Shown: positions 17,741 through 27,046 of the stretch, in pieces
Layout: the number at the start of each line of letters is the position of its first letter
Numbering within the stretch: the stretch's first letter is position 1
Assembly (NCBI RefSeq): GCF_013608025.1
Contig: NZ_VDLV01000031.1
Span: forward strand, 31,977-95,976
Origin: Pseudomonas brassicacearum subsp. neoaurantiaca
GTDB lineage: Bacteria; Pseudomonadota; Gammaproteobacteria; Pseudomonadales; Pseudomonadaceae
Reading direction: 5' to 3'
Length of the DNA stretch: 64,000 bases
Notes under the pieces: generated by a model
The model's database searches: none
Seen by the model: only the letters and a program-made list of their open reading frames with translations
Told to the model about the DNA's origin: nothing
Made by a program: the position numbers and the translations under genes

Positions 17741-18562
17741 CTAGAGCGCGAGCTGGCGACGCAACTCGGCCAGCACCGGCGCGGTGTCCGGGCGAACGCC
17801 GCGCCACAGGTAGAACGCTTCGCCCGCCTGCTCGGCCAGCATGCCCAAGCCATCCATCGCCACCGCCGCGCCGTGTTCGCGGGCCCAACGGCAGAACGAA
17901 GTCGGCTCCTTGCTGTACATCATGTCGTAGCAAAAGGTCTTGCCCGGCTCGATCAGGCTTGCGGCAATCGGCGGCACATCGCCCGACAGGCTGGCGGACG
18001 TGGCGTTGATGATCAGGTCCACCGGCTCTTTCAACCAATCGAAACCACTGGCCGAGACCGGGCCCAGGTCGGCGAACAGCTCCGCGAGCAATTCGGCTTT
18101 TTCCACCGTTCGATTGGCGATGATCACCGAAGCCGGTGCTTCGGCCAGCAGCGGTTCCAAGGCACCGCGCACCGCACCGCCGGCGCCCAGCAAGAGGATT
18201 CGCTTGCCCTTGAGGCTGAAACCGGCGTTGACGGTCAGGTCCCGCACTAGCCCGGCGCCGTCTGTGTTATCACCCAACAAACGGCCATCGGCCAGCTTGC
18301 TCAAGGTGTTCACCGCGCCGGCGCGCTGCGCCCGCTCGGTCAGTTGGTCAGCCAAGCGGAAAGCGTCTTCCTTGAACGGCACGGTGACGTTTGCCCCACG
18401 GCCTTCGCGGAAAAATTCCCGCGCGCAGCCGGCGAAATCCTCCAAGGGAGCCAGCAGCGTGCTGTAGTCCAGCGCCTGGCCGGTCTGCTCGGCAAACAGG
18501 CGATGGATCAGCGGCGATTTGCTGTGGCCGATCGGGTTACCCATTACAACGTAGCGGTCCAT
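17741..18562 (-). CDS. aroE: Shikimate dehydrogenase AroE
   Basis: NADP-dependent reduction of 3-dehydroshikimate to shikimate, in aromatic amino acid and folate synthesis, cytoplasmic. 273 residues, the normal length. Visible signatures: MGNPIGHSKSPLIH (7-20) for shikimate binding, NVTVPFKE (about 58-65) with the catalytic lysine, GDNTDGAG (about 98-105), and the glycine-rich ILLLGAGGAVRG (about 121-132) for NADP. It lies 15 bases downstream of hemF, as in P. aeruginosa PA0025-PA0024. Confidence 0.95.
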   Translation of the reverse strand: MDRYVVMGNPIGHSKSPLIHRLFAEQTGQALDYSTLLAPLEDFAGCAREFFREGRGANVTVPFKEDAFRLADQLTERAQRAGAVNTLSKLADGRLLGDNTDGAGLVRDLTVNAGFSLKGKRILLLGAGGAVRGALEPLLAEAPASVIIANRTVEKAELLAELFADLGPVSASGFDWLKEPVDLIINATSASLSGDVPPIAASLIEPGKTFCYDMMYSKEPTSFCRWAREHGAAVAMDGLGMLAEQAGEAFYLWRGVRPDTAPVLAELRRQLAL

Positions 18563-18577
18563 TGGATGTTTCCCCGT

Positions 18578-19492
18578 TCAGGCCGTTGCCAGCCAATCGC
18601 GATCCTGCAGGAAGTAGTCGGTCAACCGCGCTTCATCGCTGCCCGGCTCGGCTTTCCAGTCATAGCTCCAGCGGACCTGTGGCGGCAAAGACATCAGGAT
18701 CGATTCGGTACGCCCGCCCGATTGCAGGCCGAACAGCGTGCCACGGTCATAGACCAGGTTGAATTCCACGTAGCGGCCACGGCGGAACTCCTGGAATTCC
18801 CGTTGCTTGGGCGTGAACGCATCGTTCTTGCGACGTTGCACGATAGGCAGGTAGGCATCGATGTAGGCATCGCCGATAGCGCGCATGAAGGCGAAGCTGG
18901 TGTCGAAGTCCCACTCGTTCAGGTCATCGAAGAACAGGCCGCCGATGCCCCGAGGCTCGTTGCGGTGCTTGATGTGGAAGTAGCTGTCGCACCAGGCCTT
19001 GTAGCGCGAATAGACATCCGGACCGAAAGGCTCGCAGGCTTGCTGGGCGATGCGGTGCCAATGCACACAATCCTCTTCCACGCCGTAATAAGGGGTCAGG
19101 TCGAAGCCGCCGCCAAACCACCAGACCGGCTCTTCGCCTTCTTTTTCAGCGATGAAAAAGCGCACGTTGGCGTGGGACGTCGGCACGTGAGGATTGTGCG
19201 GGTGAATCACCAGCGAGACGCCCAAGGCCTCGAAACCGCGTCCGGCCAATTCTGGCCGATGGGCGCTGGCCGAAGGTGGAAGACCGCTGCCAAAGACGTG
19301 GGAAAAGTTGACGCCGCCTTTTTCGATCACCGTACCGTTTTCAATCACTCGCGTGCGACCGCCACCGCCGGCGGGCCGGGTCCACGCGTCCTCGACGAAG
19401 CGAGTGCCGCCGTCCTCGGTTTCGAGGGCCGCGCAGATGCGGTCTTGCAGGTCGAGCAGATAGGCTTTCACGGCCTCGGTGCGAGTAGTCAT
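18578..19492 (-). CDS. hemF: Oxygen-dependent coproporphyrinogen III oxidase HemF
   Basis: Oxidative decarboxylation of coproporphyrinogen III to protoporphyrinogen IX in heme synthesis, using O2. 304 residues from the ATG at MTTRTEAVKAYLLDLQ, the family length; the open frame extends further upstream without a credible start. The conserved core SLVIHPHNPHVPTSHANVR (about 92-110) and WWFGGGFDLTPYY (about 123-135) are present, as is the C-terminal GGRTESILMSLPP. It forms an operon with aroE and is divergent from qor. Confidence 0.95.
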   Translation of the reverse strand: MTTRTEAVKAYLLDLQDRICAALETEDGGTRFVEDAWTRPAGGGGRTRVIENGTVIEKGGVNFSHVFGSGLPPSASAHRPELAGRGFEALGVSLVIHPHNPHVPTSHANVRFFIAEKEGEEPVWWFGGGFDLTPYYGVEEDCVHWHRIAQQACEPFGPDVYSRYKAWCDSYFHIKHRNEPRGIGGLFFDDLNEWDFDTSFAFMRAIGDAYIDAYLPIVQRRKNDAFTPKQREFQEFRRGRYVEFNLVYDRGTLFGLQSGGRTESILMSLPPQVRWSYDWKAEPGSDEARLTDYFLQDRDWLATA

Positions 19493-19655
19493 GACATCAC
19501 CTTGATCAGGGCTACGCTGCGCGGCGTACACAGGCCGCCGGCAAAATGGGCGCACAGGATAACACCGCATCTGCCGACACCACAGTTGACGAAGATCAAG
19601 CTTAGGAGTCCGATAGCAGGCTTGGTAAAAGTCCCACGATAAGGAGAAAGTGAAG

Positions 19656-20633
19656 ATGGCCAAACGCATCCAGTTCAGCGCCCACGGCGGACCCGAAGTA
19701 CTCGAGTACGTGGAATACCAACCAGCCGAGCCCGGTCCGCAACAGGTCCGCGTCAGCAACAAGGCGATCGGCCTGAACTTCATCGACACCTATTACCGCA
19801 GCGGGCTTTATCCGCCACCGGCCCTGCCGTCGGGGCTCGGTGCCGAAGGCGCGGGCGTGGTCGAGGCTGTCGGTTCGGACGTCACGCGCTTCAAGGTCGG
19901 TGATCGCGTGGCTTATGGCAGTGGTCCGCTGGGGGCCTACAGCGATGTGCACGTATTGCCCGAAGCCAATCTGGTTCACCTGCCTGAAGCCATCAGTTTC
20001 GAACAGGCCGCCGGCGTGATGCTCAAGGGCCTGACCGTGCAATACCTGCTGCGCCAGACCTATGAGCTCAAGGGCGGCGAAACCATCCTGTTCCACGCCG
20101 CCGCCGGTGGTGTCGGTTCCCTGGCGTGCCAATGGGCCAAGGCCCTGGGCGTGAAGCTGATCGGCACCGTCAGCTCGGCGGAAAAAGCCGCCATCGCCAA
20201 ATCCCACGGCGCCTGGGAAGTGATCGACTACAGCAAGGAAAACGTCGTACAGCGTGTGCTGGAATTGACCGGCGGCAAAAAAGTCCCGGTGGTGTATGAC
20301 GGCGTTGGCAAGGACACCTGGTTGACGTCCCTGGACTGCACGGCGCCCCGTGGCCTGGTGGTGAGCTTCGGCAACGCCTCCGGCGCGGTGGATGGCGTGA
20401 ACCTGGGGATTCTCTCGGCCAAGGGCTCGCTGTACGTCACCCGCCCGACCCTGGCGACCTACGCCAACAATGCCGAAAACCTGCAGCGCATGGCGGATGA
20501 GCTGTTCGGGATGATCGCCAGCGGCAAGCTCACGGTGGACATCAACCAGCGTTATCCACTGGCGGAGGCGGCCAAGGCCCATACCGAGTTGTCGGCGCGG
20601 CGGACGACGGGATCGACGGTTCTGTTGCCTTAA
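19656..20633 (+). CDS. qor: NADPH:quinone oxidoreductase Qor
   Basis: Zinc-free medium-chain dehydrogenase reducing quinones with NADPH. 325 residues from the ATG at MAKRIQFSAHGG; AAGGAG lies nine bases upstream of it, which rules out the in-frame GTG six bases earlier. GHES-type zinc residues are absent, as expected. The cofactor loop is HAAAGGVGSLACQWAKALG (about 149-167). The order qor-hemF-aroE is that of PA0023-PA0025. Confidence 0.93.
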   Translation: MAKRIQFSAHGGPEVLEYVEYQPAEPGPQQVRVSNKAIGLNFIDTYYRSGLYPPPALPSGLGAEGAGVVEAVGSDVTRFKVGDRVAYGSGPLGAYSDVHVLPEANLVHLPEAISFEQAAGVMLKGLTVQYLLRQTYELKGGETILFHAAAGGVGSLACQWAKALGVKLIGTVSSAEKAAIAKSHGAWEVIDYSKENVVQRVLELTGGKKVPVVYDGVGKDTWLTSLDCTAPRGLVVSFGNASGAVDGVNLGILSAKGSLYVTRPTLATYANNAENLQRMADELFGMIASGKLTVDINQRYPLAEAAKAHTELSARRTTGSTVLLP

Positions 20634-20662
20634 GTTGAACTAAGGGCATTCGCAAAACCAAT

Positions 20663-21151
20663 GTGGGAGCGAGCCTGCTCGCGAAAGCGGGGTATCAGTC
20701 AACATCGATGCTGGCTGACCTGACACCATCGCGAGCAAGCTCGCTCCCACAGTTGCTCTGTGGTGTTCATAAATATTGTGGGCAACCCAAACCTTGTGGG
20801 AGCGAGCTTGCTCGCGATAGCGGTGTGCCAGTCAACATTGATGTTGGCTGACCTGACGCCATCGCGAGCAAGCTCGCTCCCACAAATGCTCTGTGGTGTT
20901 CATAAATACTGCGTGAACATAGAACCCTGTGGGAGCGAGCCTGCTCGCGAAAGCGGGGTATCAGTCAACATTGATGCTGGCTGACCTGACGCCATCGCGA
21001 GCAAGCTCGCTCCCACAGTTGCTCTGTGGTGTTAATAAATATCTGTGGGCATCACAAAACCTTGTGGGAGCGAGCTTGCTCGCGATAGCGGTGTGCCAGT
21101 CAACATTGATGCTGGCTGACCTGACGCCATCGCGAGCAAGCTCGCTCCCAC
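20663..21151. repeat. Tandem array of four REP pairs (GTGGGAGCGAGC type)
   Basis: Four REPINs stand in a row: 20663-20750, 20796-20883, 20929-21016 and 21064-21151, with a repeat period of about 133-135 bases. The ~45-base spacers are also repeated (GCTCTGTGGTGTT followed by ATAAATA). Units 1 and 3 share the GAGCCTGCTC core and the GCGGGGTATCAG inner stretch; units 2 and 4 share GAGCTTGCTC and GCGGTGTGCCAG. So the array is a duplicated dimer of about 266 bases. It fills the gap between qor and tsaC. Confidence 0.93.
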
Positions 21152-21188
21152 AGGGGTTTTATACAAGATGCAGAATGTGTGTTCGGGT

Positions 21189-21746
21189 TCAGTCCGGCCG
21201 GACGACCTTGCCGGTCGCCAGATCACGGATCACGCTCGGGTTCCTGCGCCCGCCCAGGTTGCCGCCCAGCACCAGGTCGATCTGCCCGCGGAAGTACTGC
21301 TCGACGCGGATCCGCGTGCGCGCCGCCGGCCGGCCTTGGGGGTTGGCCGAGGTGGAGACCAGCGGTCCGACCAACGAGCATAAATCGCGCACGATCGGGT
21401 GATCGCTGACCCGCAGCGCGACGGTGTCGTGCACGCCGGTGATCCATTCCGGCAACAGGTCCTGGTGCGGCACCAGCCAGGTGTTGGGCCCTGGCCAGGT
21501 GCTGGCCATGCGGTCCATCCAGCTTTCGGGGAAGTCCTCGAACAGAAAGTCGAACTGGCGGATGTTGTCAGCCACCAGGATCAGCCCCTTGTCGGGCAGC
21601 CGGGACTTGATCGCCAGCAGACGCTCCACCGCTTCTTCGTTCCACGGGTCGCAACCCAGGCCCCAGACCGCTTCGGTTGGGTAGGCAATGACCGCCCCGG
21701 CGCGAATTTCTCGCGCGGCTTGTTGCACACGCCAACTGTTGACCAT
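21189..21746 (-). CDS. tsaC: Threonylcarbamoyl-AMP synthase TsaC (YrdC)
   Basis: Makes threonylcarbamoyl-AMP from threonine, bicarbonate and ATP for the t6A37 modification of ANN-decoding tRNAs. 185 residues, the single-domain form. The N-terminal AYPTEAVWGLGCDP (about 21-34), AIKSRLPDKGLIL (about 45-57) and STSANPQGRPAA near residue 141-152 are the YrdC signatures. It is followed on the same strand by nothing until the REP array; dprA lies 60 bases upstream, as in PA0021-PA0022. Confidence 0.95.
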   Translation of the reverse strand: MVNSWRVQQAAREIRAGAVIAYPTEAVWGLGCDPWNEEAVERLLAIKSRLPDKGLILVADNIRQFDFLFEDFPESWMDRMASTWPGPNTWLVPHQDLLPEWITGVHDTVALRVSDHPIVRDLCSLVGPLVSTSANPQGRPAARTRIRVEQYFRGQIDLVLGGNLGGRRNPSVIRDLATGKVVRPD

Positions 21747-21806
21747 GAAAAGATTCTCCGCAACGCAATAAGGCTGTGCGCAGTTTACCGATCTTCCCCG
21801 TAAAAC

Positions 21807-22901
21807 CTAGCGAGCAAACCAGCGTCCATGCTCGCAGATGGCCCGTCCGTCCATTTCCAGATCGGTCAGTGCCGCCAGGACCTTGGACAAGCTCCAGCCG
21901 CTGGCATCGGCCAACGCTTCACTGGTCTGCGGCGCGGCATGGAGCAGGCGCAACAACGGATGCGTCACCGGCACAGGCTCCGAGGCGAGGGGCAATCGCT
22001 GCCAACCGCGCAACGCTTCGAGGATATGCTCGACCGTTTCCACCAGTGCCGCGCCGTCGCGGATCAACTGATGGCAACCCCGGGCGCCGGGATGATGGAT
22101 AGACCCTGGAATGGCGTACACCTCGCGGCCCTGTTCCGCCGCCAGCCGCGCCGTGATCAGCGAACCACTGGCGACACTGGCCTCGACCACCAGCACGCCG
22201 AGGGACAAGCCGCTGATGATTCGGTTGCGACGCGGAAAGTTGCTGGCGTGGGGCGCGGCGTCCAGCGGAAACTCCGAGACCACCGCGCTGCCCTGGGCAA
22301 TCATCGCCTCTGCCAACCGGCGATTGCGCTGTGGATAAAAATTTTCCAGGCCCGTTCCCAGCACGCCGACGGTTAGCCCGCCGACATCCAGCGCGGCTTG
22401 GTGAGCGGCCGCATCGATGCCCAAGGCCAGGCCGCTGGTGATGACAAAACCGGCGCCGGCCAGGCTTCGGGAAAACGCCGCCGCCGTGTCCATTCCGGGA
22501 CGCGATGCCCGACGACTGCCGACCATGGCCAACTGCGGTTTTTCCAGGATCGAAGGGTCGCCAGCGACAAACAGCAGCGGCGGTGGATCGCTGATCTGTG
22601 CCAGCAAAGCAGGGTACTCAGGCTGGTCCCACATCAATAAATGCTGGGCCGGGCCGTCTAGCCAGGCCAATGCGTGGGCGGCGCCGTCGCGTACTTCCGG
22701 GGCGCGTCGGGCCTCGGCGCACGTGGCCGGCAATCCCAGCGCTCGCCATGCGCTGGCCGGCGCGCTGATGGCTTTGGAGGCCGAGCCAAAGGCCTCCATC
22801 AGGGTCATGAAACGTTTAGGTCCCACGTCTGGCAAGCGATGCAAGCGCAGACGGGCCTCCAGTTCCGCGGGCGGAACCGAAGCAGATTCAGGCAATGGCA
22901 T
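21807..22901 (-). CDS. dprA: DNA-processing protein DprA (Smf)
   Basis: Loads RecA on incoming single-stranded DNA during transformation. 364 residues with three parts: an N-terminal SAM-like region (about 10-90), the Rossmann-like DprA core (about 95-290) with VGSRRASRPGMD (about 131-142), TSGLALGIDAAAHQAAL (about 159-175) and FPRRNRIISGLS (about 222-233), and a C-terminal winged-helix DML1-like domain (about 300-364). Common also in bacteria not known to be transformable. Confidence 0.94.
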   Translation of the reverse strand: MPLPESASVPPAELEARLRLHRLPDVGPKRFMTLMEAFGSASKAISAPASAWRALGLPATCAEARRAPEVRDGAAHALAWLDGPAQHLLMWDQPEYPALLAQISDPPPLLFVAGDPSILEKPQLAMVGSRRASRPGMDTAAAFSRSLAGAGFVITSGLALGIDAAAHQAALDVGGLTVGVLGTGLENFYPQRNRRLAEAMIAQGSAVVSEFPLDAAPHASNFPRRNRIISGLSLGVLVVEASVASGSLITARLAAEQGREVYAIPGSIHHPGARGCHQLIRDGAALVETVEHILEALRGWQRLPLASEPVPVTHPLLRLLHAAPQTSEALADASGWSLSKVLAALTDLEMDGRAICEHGRWFAR

Positions 22902-22982
22902 GTGATCAATCCTTGATCGTCATAAGCCCCGTTCAAACGGGAACAAGCTGTGGATAACTCTGTTGGTAACTTGTGAGACCCG

Positions 22983-24008
22983 TTATGGATTGCGCACCTT
23001 GTCGAGCACCGCGAGCGAGCGCGAGGCGTACAGCACCAAGCCATAACTGAGTTTGTCGTAGGTGCGGAACACCATCAGCAGGCCGGCGCGTTCATCCGGG
23101 ATCTTTACCGGTGCGCCAGTGATCCGGTCGCGCACCGTTTCCCCGGTCTTCATCACGGCGAGGACGTTGCCCTCCACCAGCCCGTCGCGCCGCCCCTTGT
23201 TCAGGGTGACCACGTCCAACGCGCCGATCTGCGTCACGCCTCGGGGAACATCGAGGATCAGCCCCTGGATGTCCGACTTTGGCGCGCTGGGCATGAAGGT
23301 CGAATTGATCGAGCGTTCCTCGCCGCTGAACAGACGATCGCCGAGGCGCACCTCTTGCGTGGTGCGTTGCAGGGCCAGGGTGGTGACGTCGCCTTCGGTG
23401 GCGATGACTTCACCGCTGCCGATGTCATCGGCGTTGATACCGAGGAACTCCTTGGTCTGCGGATCGGTGTAGACCTTGCCCTGGCGGAAGATGCCGTACG
23501 CCGACTGGCTCGCATCGAAGGTGCCACGGGCGAAAATCCGATCACCGGTGCCGCTGAGCACGCGCTCGGCGTCGCCAGCCACGATATAGGGCGCCTTGTT
23601 GAAATCTTCCGCCGTGTCGACGATGCGGTTGCTCAGCAGGAAGCTGTTGATGGCTTGCAGCGGAATGCTCGGAATGGCATCGGCCACGGGTGAACTGCGA
23701 ATGCGCGGCGACAGCTTGATGGTGCCGCGGGAGGCGCCGCGATCAAGGGTCAGACGTGGCTGGCCGTTGACGTAGACCAGTGACAGGGTGTCGCCGGGGT
23801 AGATCAGGTTCGGGTTTTCCACTTGCGGGTTGGCCTGCCAGAGTTCGGGCCATTTCCACGGCTCGCGCAGGTATTTGCCGGAAATGTCCCACAGCGTGTC
23901 CCCCTGGACCACGGTGTATTGCTGTGGAAAACCTTCCCGAAGTTGCACTTGCCCGTGCGCGATACCGGCCGAGGCCAGGAGCAGCAGGGCGAGTAGTGAT
24001 TTCCTCAT
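22983..24008 (-). CDS. LysM domain protein, TsaP-like
   Basis: 341 residues with a signal peptide (MRKSLLALLLLASAGIAHG) and one LysM peptidoglycan-binding domain at about 31-79 (YTVVQGDTLWDISGKYL). The rest is a beta-rich region with FlgT-like spacing. By position between def and dprA it corresponds to PA0020, which I recall as the homologue of TsaP, the peptidoglycan-binding partner of the type IV pilus secretin. No pilus gene is near, so the pilus role rests on homology only. It is divergent from def. Confidence 0.82.
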   Translation of the reverse strand: MRKSLLALLLLASAGIAHGQVQLREGFPQQYTVVQGDTLWDISGKYLREPWKWPELWQANPQVENPNLIYPGDTLSLVYVNGQPRLTLDRGASRGTIKLSPRIRSSPVADAIPSIPLQAINSFLLSNRIVDTAEDFNKAPYIVAGDAERVLSGTGDRIFARGTFDASQSAYGIFRQGKVYTDPQTKEFLGINADDIGSGEVIATEGDVTTLALQRTTQEVRLGDRLFSGEERSINSTFMPSAPKSDIQGLILDVPRGVTQIGALDVVTLNKGRRDGLVEGNVLAVMKTGETVRDRITGAPVKIPDERAGLLMVFRTYDKLSYGLVLYASRSLAVLDKVRNP

Positions 24009-24178
24009 GCGGTGAATCCCTTTATTATGTGCGTTCGCGTGAAACGCCAGAGCCCCCGTGGCTCGCTACCTTGCGGAGCTGTTCTGCAAAAGAGCAACGT
24101 TTTACAACGGTAGCCTGCATCCCAAGACACGCCAGGCGAGCCACCCGACTTTACTTCACACGTGCATTTATCAAGCTT

Positions 24179-24685
24179 ATGGCCATTTTGAACATTCTCG
24201 AATTTCCGGACCCGCGCCTGCGCACTATCGCCAAACCGGTGGCCGTAGTGGACGACGAAGTGCGTCAGTTGGTCGATGACATGTTTGAAACAATGTATGA
24301 GGCGCCCGGCATCGGCCTCGCCGCGACCCAGGTCAACGTGCACAAGCGTATCGTCGTCATGGACCTCTCCGAAGACCGCAGCGAGCCGCGGGTGTTCATC
24401 AACCCCGAGTTCGAAACCCTGACCGACGAGATGGACCAGTATCAGGAAGGCTGCCTGTCGGTGCCGGGCTTCTACGAAAACGTCGACCGCCCGCAGAAGG
24501 TCAAGATCAAGGCCCTGGACCGCGACGGCCAGCCTTACGAACTGATCGCCGAAGGCCTGCTGGCGGTGTGCATCCAGCACGAATGCGACCACCTCAACGG
24601 CAAGTTGTTCGTTGATTACCTGTCTAATCTCAAGCGTGACCGGATCAAGAAGAAACTGGAAAAGATCCATCGCCAGAACGCTTGA
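24179..24685 (+). CDS. def: Peptide deformylase Def
   Basis: Removes the formyl group from the initiator methionine of nascent proteins. 168 residues from MAILNILEFPDPRLR. All three signature motifs are intact: GIGLAATQ (44-51), EGCLS (90-94) with metal ligand Cys92, and HECDH (134-138) with His134 and His138. The open frame extends far upstream but homology fixes this ATG. No good ribosome site is visible before it. A terminator follows, then fmt. Confidence 0.96.
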   Translation: MAILNILEFPDPRLRTIAKPVAVVDDEVRQLVDDMFETMYEAPGIGLAATQVNVHKRIVVMDLSEDRSEPRVFINPEFETLTDEMDQYQEGCLSVPGFYENVDRPQKVKIKALDRDGQPYELIAEGLLAVCIQHECDHLNGKLFVDYLSNLKRDRIKKKLEKIHRQNA

Positions 24686-24697
24686 TGCCCCTCTTCA

Positions 24698-24727
24698 AAG
24701 GCTTGCCGCGGCAAGCCTTTTTCTTTT
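24698..24727 (+). terminator. Intrinsic terminator between def and fmt
   Basis: AGGCTTGC and GCAAGCCT form an 8-bp stem with a short GC-rich loop, followed by a long T-rich tract. Confidence 0.8.
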
Positions 24728-24756
24728 TGCGACTGCTTTGTAATTGAGAGTTTTCC

Positions 24757-25716
24757 ATGACTGAGCCACTGCGCATCGTCTTTGCCGGCACTCCCGAGTT
24801 TGCCGCCGAACACCTCAAGGCCTTGCTGGCCAGCCCCCACGAAATCGTCGCGGTCTATACCCAGCCGGACCGTCCTGCCGGTCGCGGACAAAAACTGATG
24901 CCCAGCCCGGTCAAGCAACTGGCCCTGGAGCACGGCATCACGGTGCTGCAGCCGCCGACCCTGCGCGACGCGCAAGCCCAAGCCGAATTGGCGGCACTGA
25001 AACCGGACTTGATGGTGGTGGTCGCCTACGGCCTGATCCTGCCGCAAGTGGTGCTCGATATTCCGCGCCTGGGTTGCATCAACAGCCACGCCTCGCTGCT
25101 GCCGCGCTGGCGCGGTGCGGCGCCGATCCAGCGCGCCGTGGAAGCGGGCGATGCCGAAAGCGGCGTGACCGTGATGCGCATGGAAGCCGGCCTGGACACC
25201 GGGCCGGTGCTGCTCAAGGCCAGCACCCCCATCAGCGCCGAAGACACCGGCGGCAGCCTGCACGATCGCCTCGCGCTGATCGGCCCGCCAGCGGTGGTCC
25301 AAGCCATCGCCGGCCTGGCCGCCGGCACGCTGCAAGGCGAGGTGCAGGACGACAGCCTCGCCACCTACGCGCACAAACTGAACAAGGACGAAGCCCGCAT
25401 CGACTGGAGCCGCCCGGCCGTTGAGCTGGAACGCCTCGTGCGCGCCTTCAACCCTTGGCCGATCTGCCACAGCACTTTGAACGGCGAAGCCCTGAAAGTC
25501 CTGGCCGCCAACTTGGCCGAAGGGAAGGGCGCACCGGGCGAAATCCTCAGCGCCAGCAAGGACGGCCTCATCGTCGCCTGTGGCGAGCAGGCACTGTGCC
25601 TGACCCGTCTGCAACTGCCCGGCGGCAAGGCACTGAACTTCAGCGACCTGTTCAACAGCCGCCGTGAGAAATTCGCCGTCGGCACCGTCCTCGGCCAAAC
25701 GGCGGACGCCTCATGA
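24757..25716 (+). CDS. fmt: Methionyl-tRNA formyltransferase Fmt
   Basis: Formylates initiator Met-tRNA with 10-formyltetrahydrofolate. 319 residues. The N-terminal Rossmann half contains RIVFAGTPEFAAEHL (6-20) and the catalytic region INSHASLLPRWRGAAPIQRA (about 108-127, asparagine and histidine of the active site). The C-terminal ~110 residues form the tRNA-binding OB-like domain. The stop overlaps the rsmB start by 4 bases, so the two are translationally coupled. Confidence 0.96.
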   Translation: MTEPLRIVFAGTPEFAAEHLKALLASPHEIVAVYTQPDRPAGRGQKLMPSPVKQLALEHGITVLQPPTLRDAQAQAELAALKPDLMVVVAYGLILPQVVLDIPRLGCINSHASLLPRWRGAAPIQRAVEAGDAESGVTVMRMEAGLDTGPVLLKASTPISAEDTGGSLHDRLALIGPPAVVQAIAGLAAGTLQGEVQDDSLATYAHKLNKDEARIDWSRPAVELERLVRAFNPWPICHSTLNGEALKVLAANLAEGKGAPGEILSASKDGLIVACGEQALCLTRLQLPGGKALNFSDLFNSRREKFAVGTVLGQTADAS

Positions 25717-27023
25717 ACCCACGTCTGGCCGCCGCCAAGGCACTTGCCGCGGTACTCAGCGGCAAAGCTTCGCTGAACAGTTCCCTGCCGACCCAACTGG
25801 ACAAGGTTGAAGACCGCGATCGCGGTTTCACCCAGGACCTGGCGTTCGGCACCGCCCGTTGGCAGCCGCGCCTCTCGGCCCTCGCGGCGAAGCTGTTACA
25901 GAAACCATTCAAAGCCGCCGATGCTGACGTCGAAGCGTTGCTGCTGGTGGGCCTCTATCAACTGCTCTACACCCGCGTCCCCGCCCACGCCGCCATCGGC
26001 GAAACCGTGGGCTGCGCCGACAAGCTGAAAAAGCCGTGGGCCAAGGCCCTGCTCAACGCCGTGTTGCGCCGCGCCCAGCGGGAAAGCGAAACCCTGCTGG
26101 CCGAACTGGAACACGACCCGGTGGTGCGCACCGCCCACCCGCGCTGGTTGCAGAAATCCCTCAAGGCCTTCTGGCCCGAGCAATGGGAAGCCATCTGCGC
26201 CGCCAACAATGCCCATCCGCCGATGATCCTGCGGGTCAATCGCCGCCACCACACCCGCGACGCCTACCTGGCGTTGCTGGGCGAGGCGAGCATCCCGGCC
26301 ATCCCGTGCCAATACAGCCGCGACGGCATCGTCCTGGAAACCCCGGGCGATGTGCGCGCACTGCCAGGCTTTGCCGAGGGCTGGATCAGCGTCCAGGACG
26401 AAGCCGCCCAACTGGCCGCCGACCTGCTCGAACTGGCCCCCGGTCAACGGGTGCTGGACGCCTGCTGCGCACCGGGCGGCAAGACCTGCCACATCCTCGA
26501 AGCCGAGCCGAAACTGGCCGGCGTCGTGGCCGTGGACCTGGAAGCCAAGCGCCTGGTGCGGGTCAAGGAAAACCTCGAACGCCTGGGCCTTGAAGCCCAA
26601 CTGATCGCCGCCGATGGCCGCGACACGGCCGTCTGGTGGGACGGCAAACCGTTCCAGCGCATCCTCCTCGACGCGCCGTGCTCGGCCACCGGCGTGATCC
26701 GTCGCCATCCGGACATCAAGCTCACCCGCCAGCCGGACGACATCGCCGCACTGGCCGTGTTGCAAGGCGAACTGCTCGATGCCCTGTGGTCGACCCTTGA
26801 GGTGGGCGGCATGCTGCTCTACGCCACCTGCTCGACCTTGCCGACCGAAAACACCGAAGTGATCGAAGCCTTCCTCGCCCGCACCCCGGGCGCCCGGGAG
26901 CTGGACATCGCCACCCAGGCCGGCCTCAAGCAGCCTCACGGCCGCCAGTTGCTGGCCCAGGAAGGCGGGCATGACGGGTTCTACTACGCCAAGCTGATCA
27001 AGATCGCCGCCGCACGCGGTTAA
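25713..27023 (+). CDS. rsmB: 16S rRNA (cytosine-967 C5) methyltransferase RsmB
   Basis: Methylates C967 of 16S rRNA. 436 residues: an N-terminal NusB-like RNA-binding domain (about 1-140), a linker, and a Rossmann methyltransferase domain with SAM motif DACCAPGGKTCH (about 249-260), motif IV DAPCSATGVIRRHPD (about 322-336) and motif VI ATCSTLPTEN (about 371-380). The two cysteines in these last motifs are the catalytic pair of m5C methyltransferases. It begins within the fmt stop. Confidence 0.95.
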   Translation: MNPRLAAAKALAAVLSGKASLNSSLPTQLDKVEDRDRGFTQDLAFGTARWQPRLSALAAKLLQKPFKAADADVEALLLVGLYQLLYTRVPAHAAIGETVGCADKLKKPWAKALLNAVLRRAQRESETLLAELEHDPVVRTAHPRWLQKSLKAFWPEQWEAICAANNAHPPMILRVNRRHHTRDAYLALLGEASIPAIPCQYSRDGIVLETPGDVRALPGFAEGWISVQDEAAQLAADLLELAPGQRVLDACCAPGGKTCHILEAEPKLAGVVAVDLEAKRLVRVKENLERLGLEAQLIAADGRDTAVWWDGKPFQRILLDAPCSATGVIRRHPDIKLTRQPDDIAALAVLQGELLDALWSTLEVGGMLLYATCSTLPTENTEVIEAFLARTPGARELDIATQAGLKQPHGRQLLAQEGGHDGFYYAKLIKIAAARG

Positions 27024-27046
27024 ACCGATTCGATAGGAGTGAATGG

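Noticed and set aside
20663..21151. Possible CRISPR array after qor
   Set aside because: Repeats are palindromic REP pairs of about 88 bases with repeated, not unique, spacers, and there are no cas genes.
23780..24178. Longer start for peptide deformylase
   Set aside because: The upstream part is unlike any deformylase and overlaps the LysM gene on the other strand; the MAILNILEFPDPRLR start is the family start.
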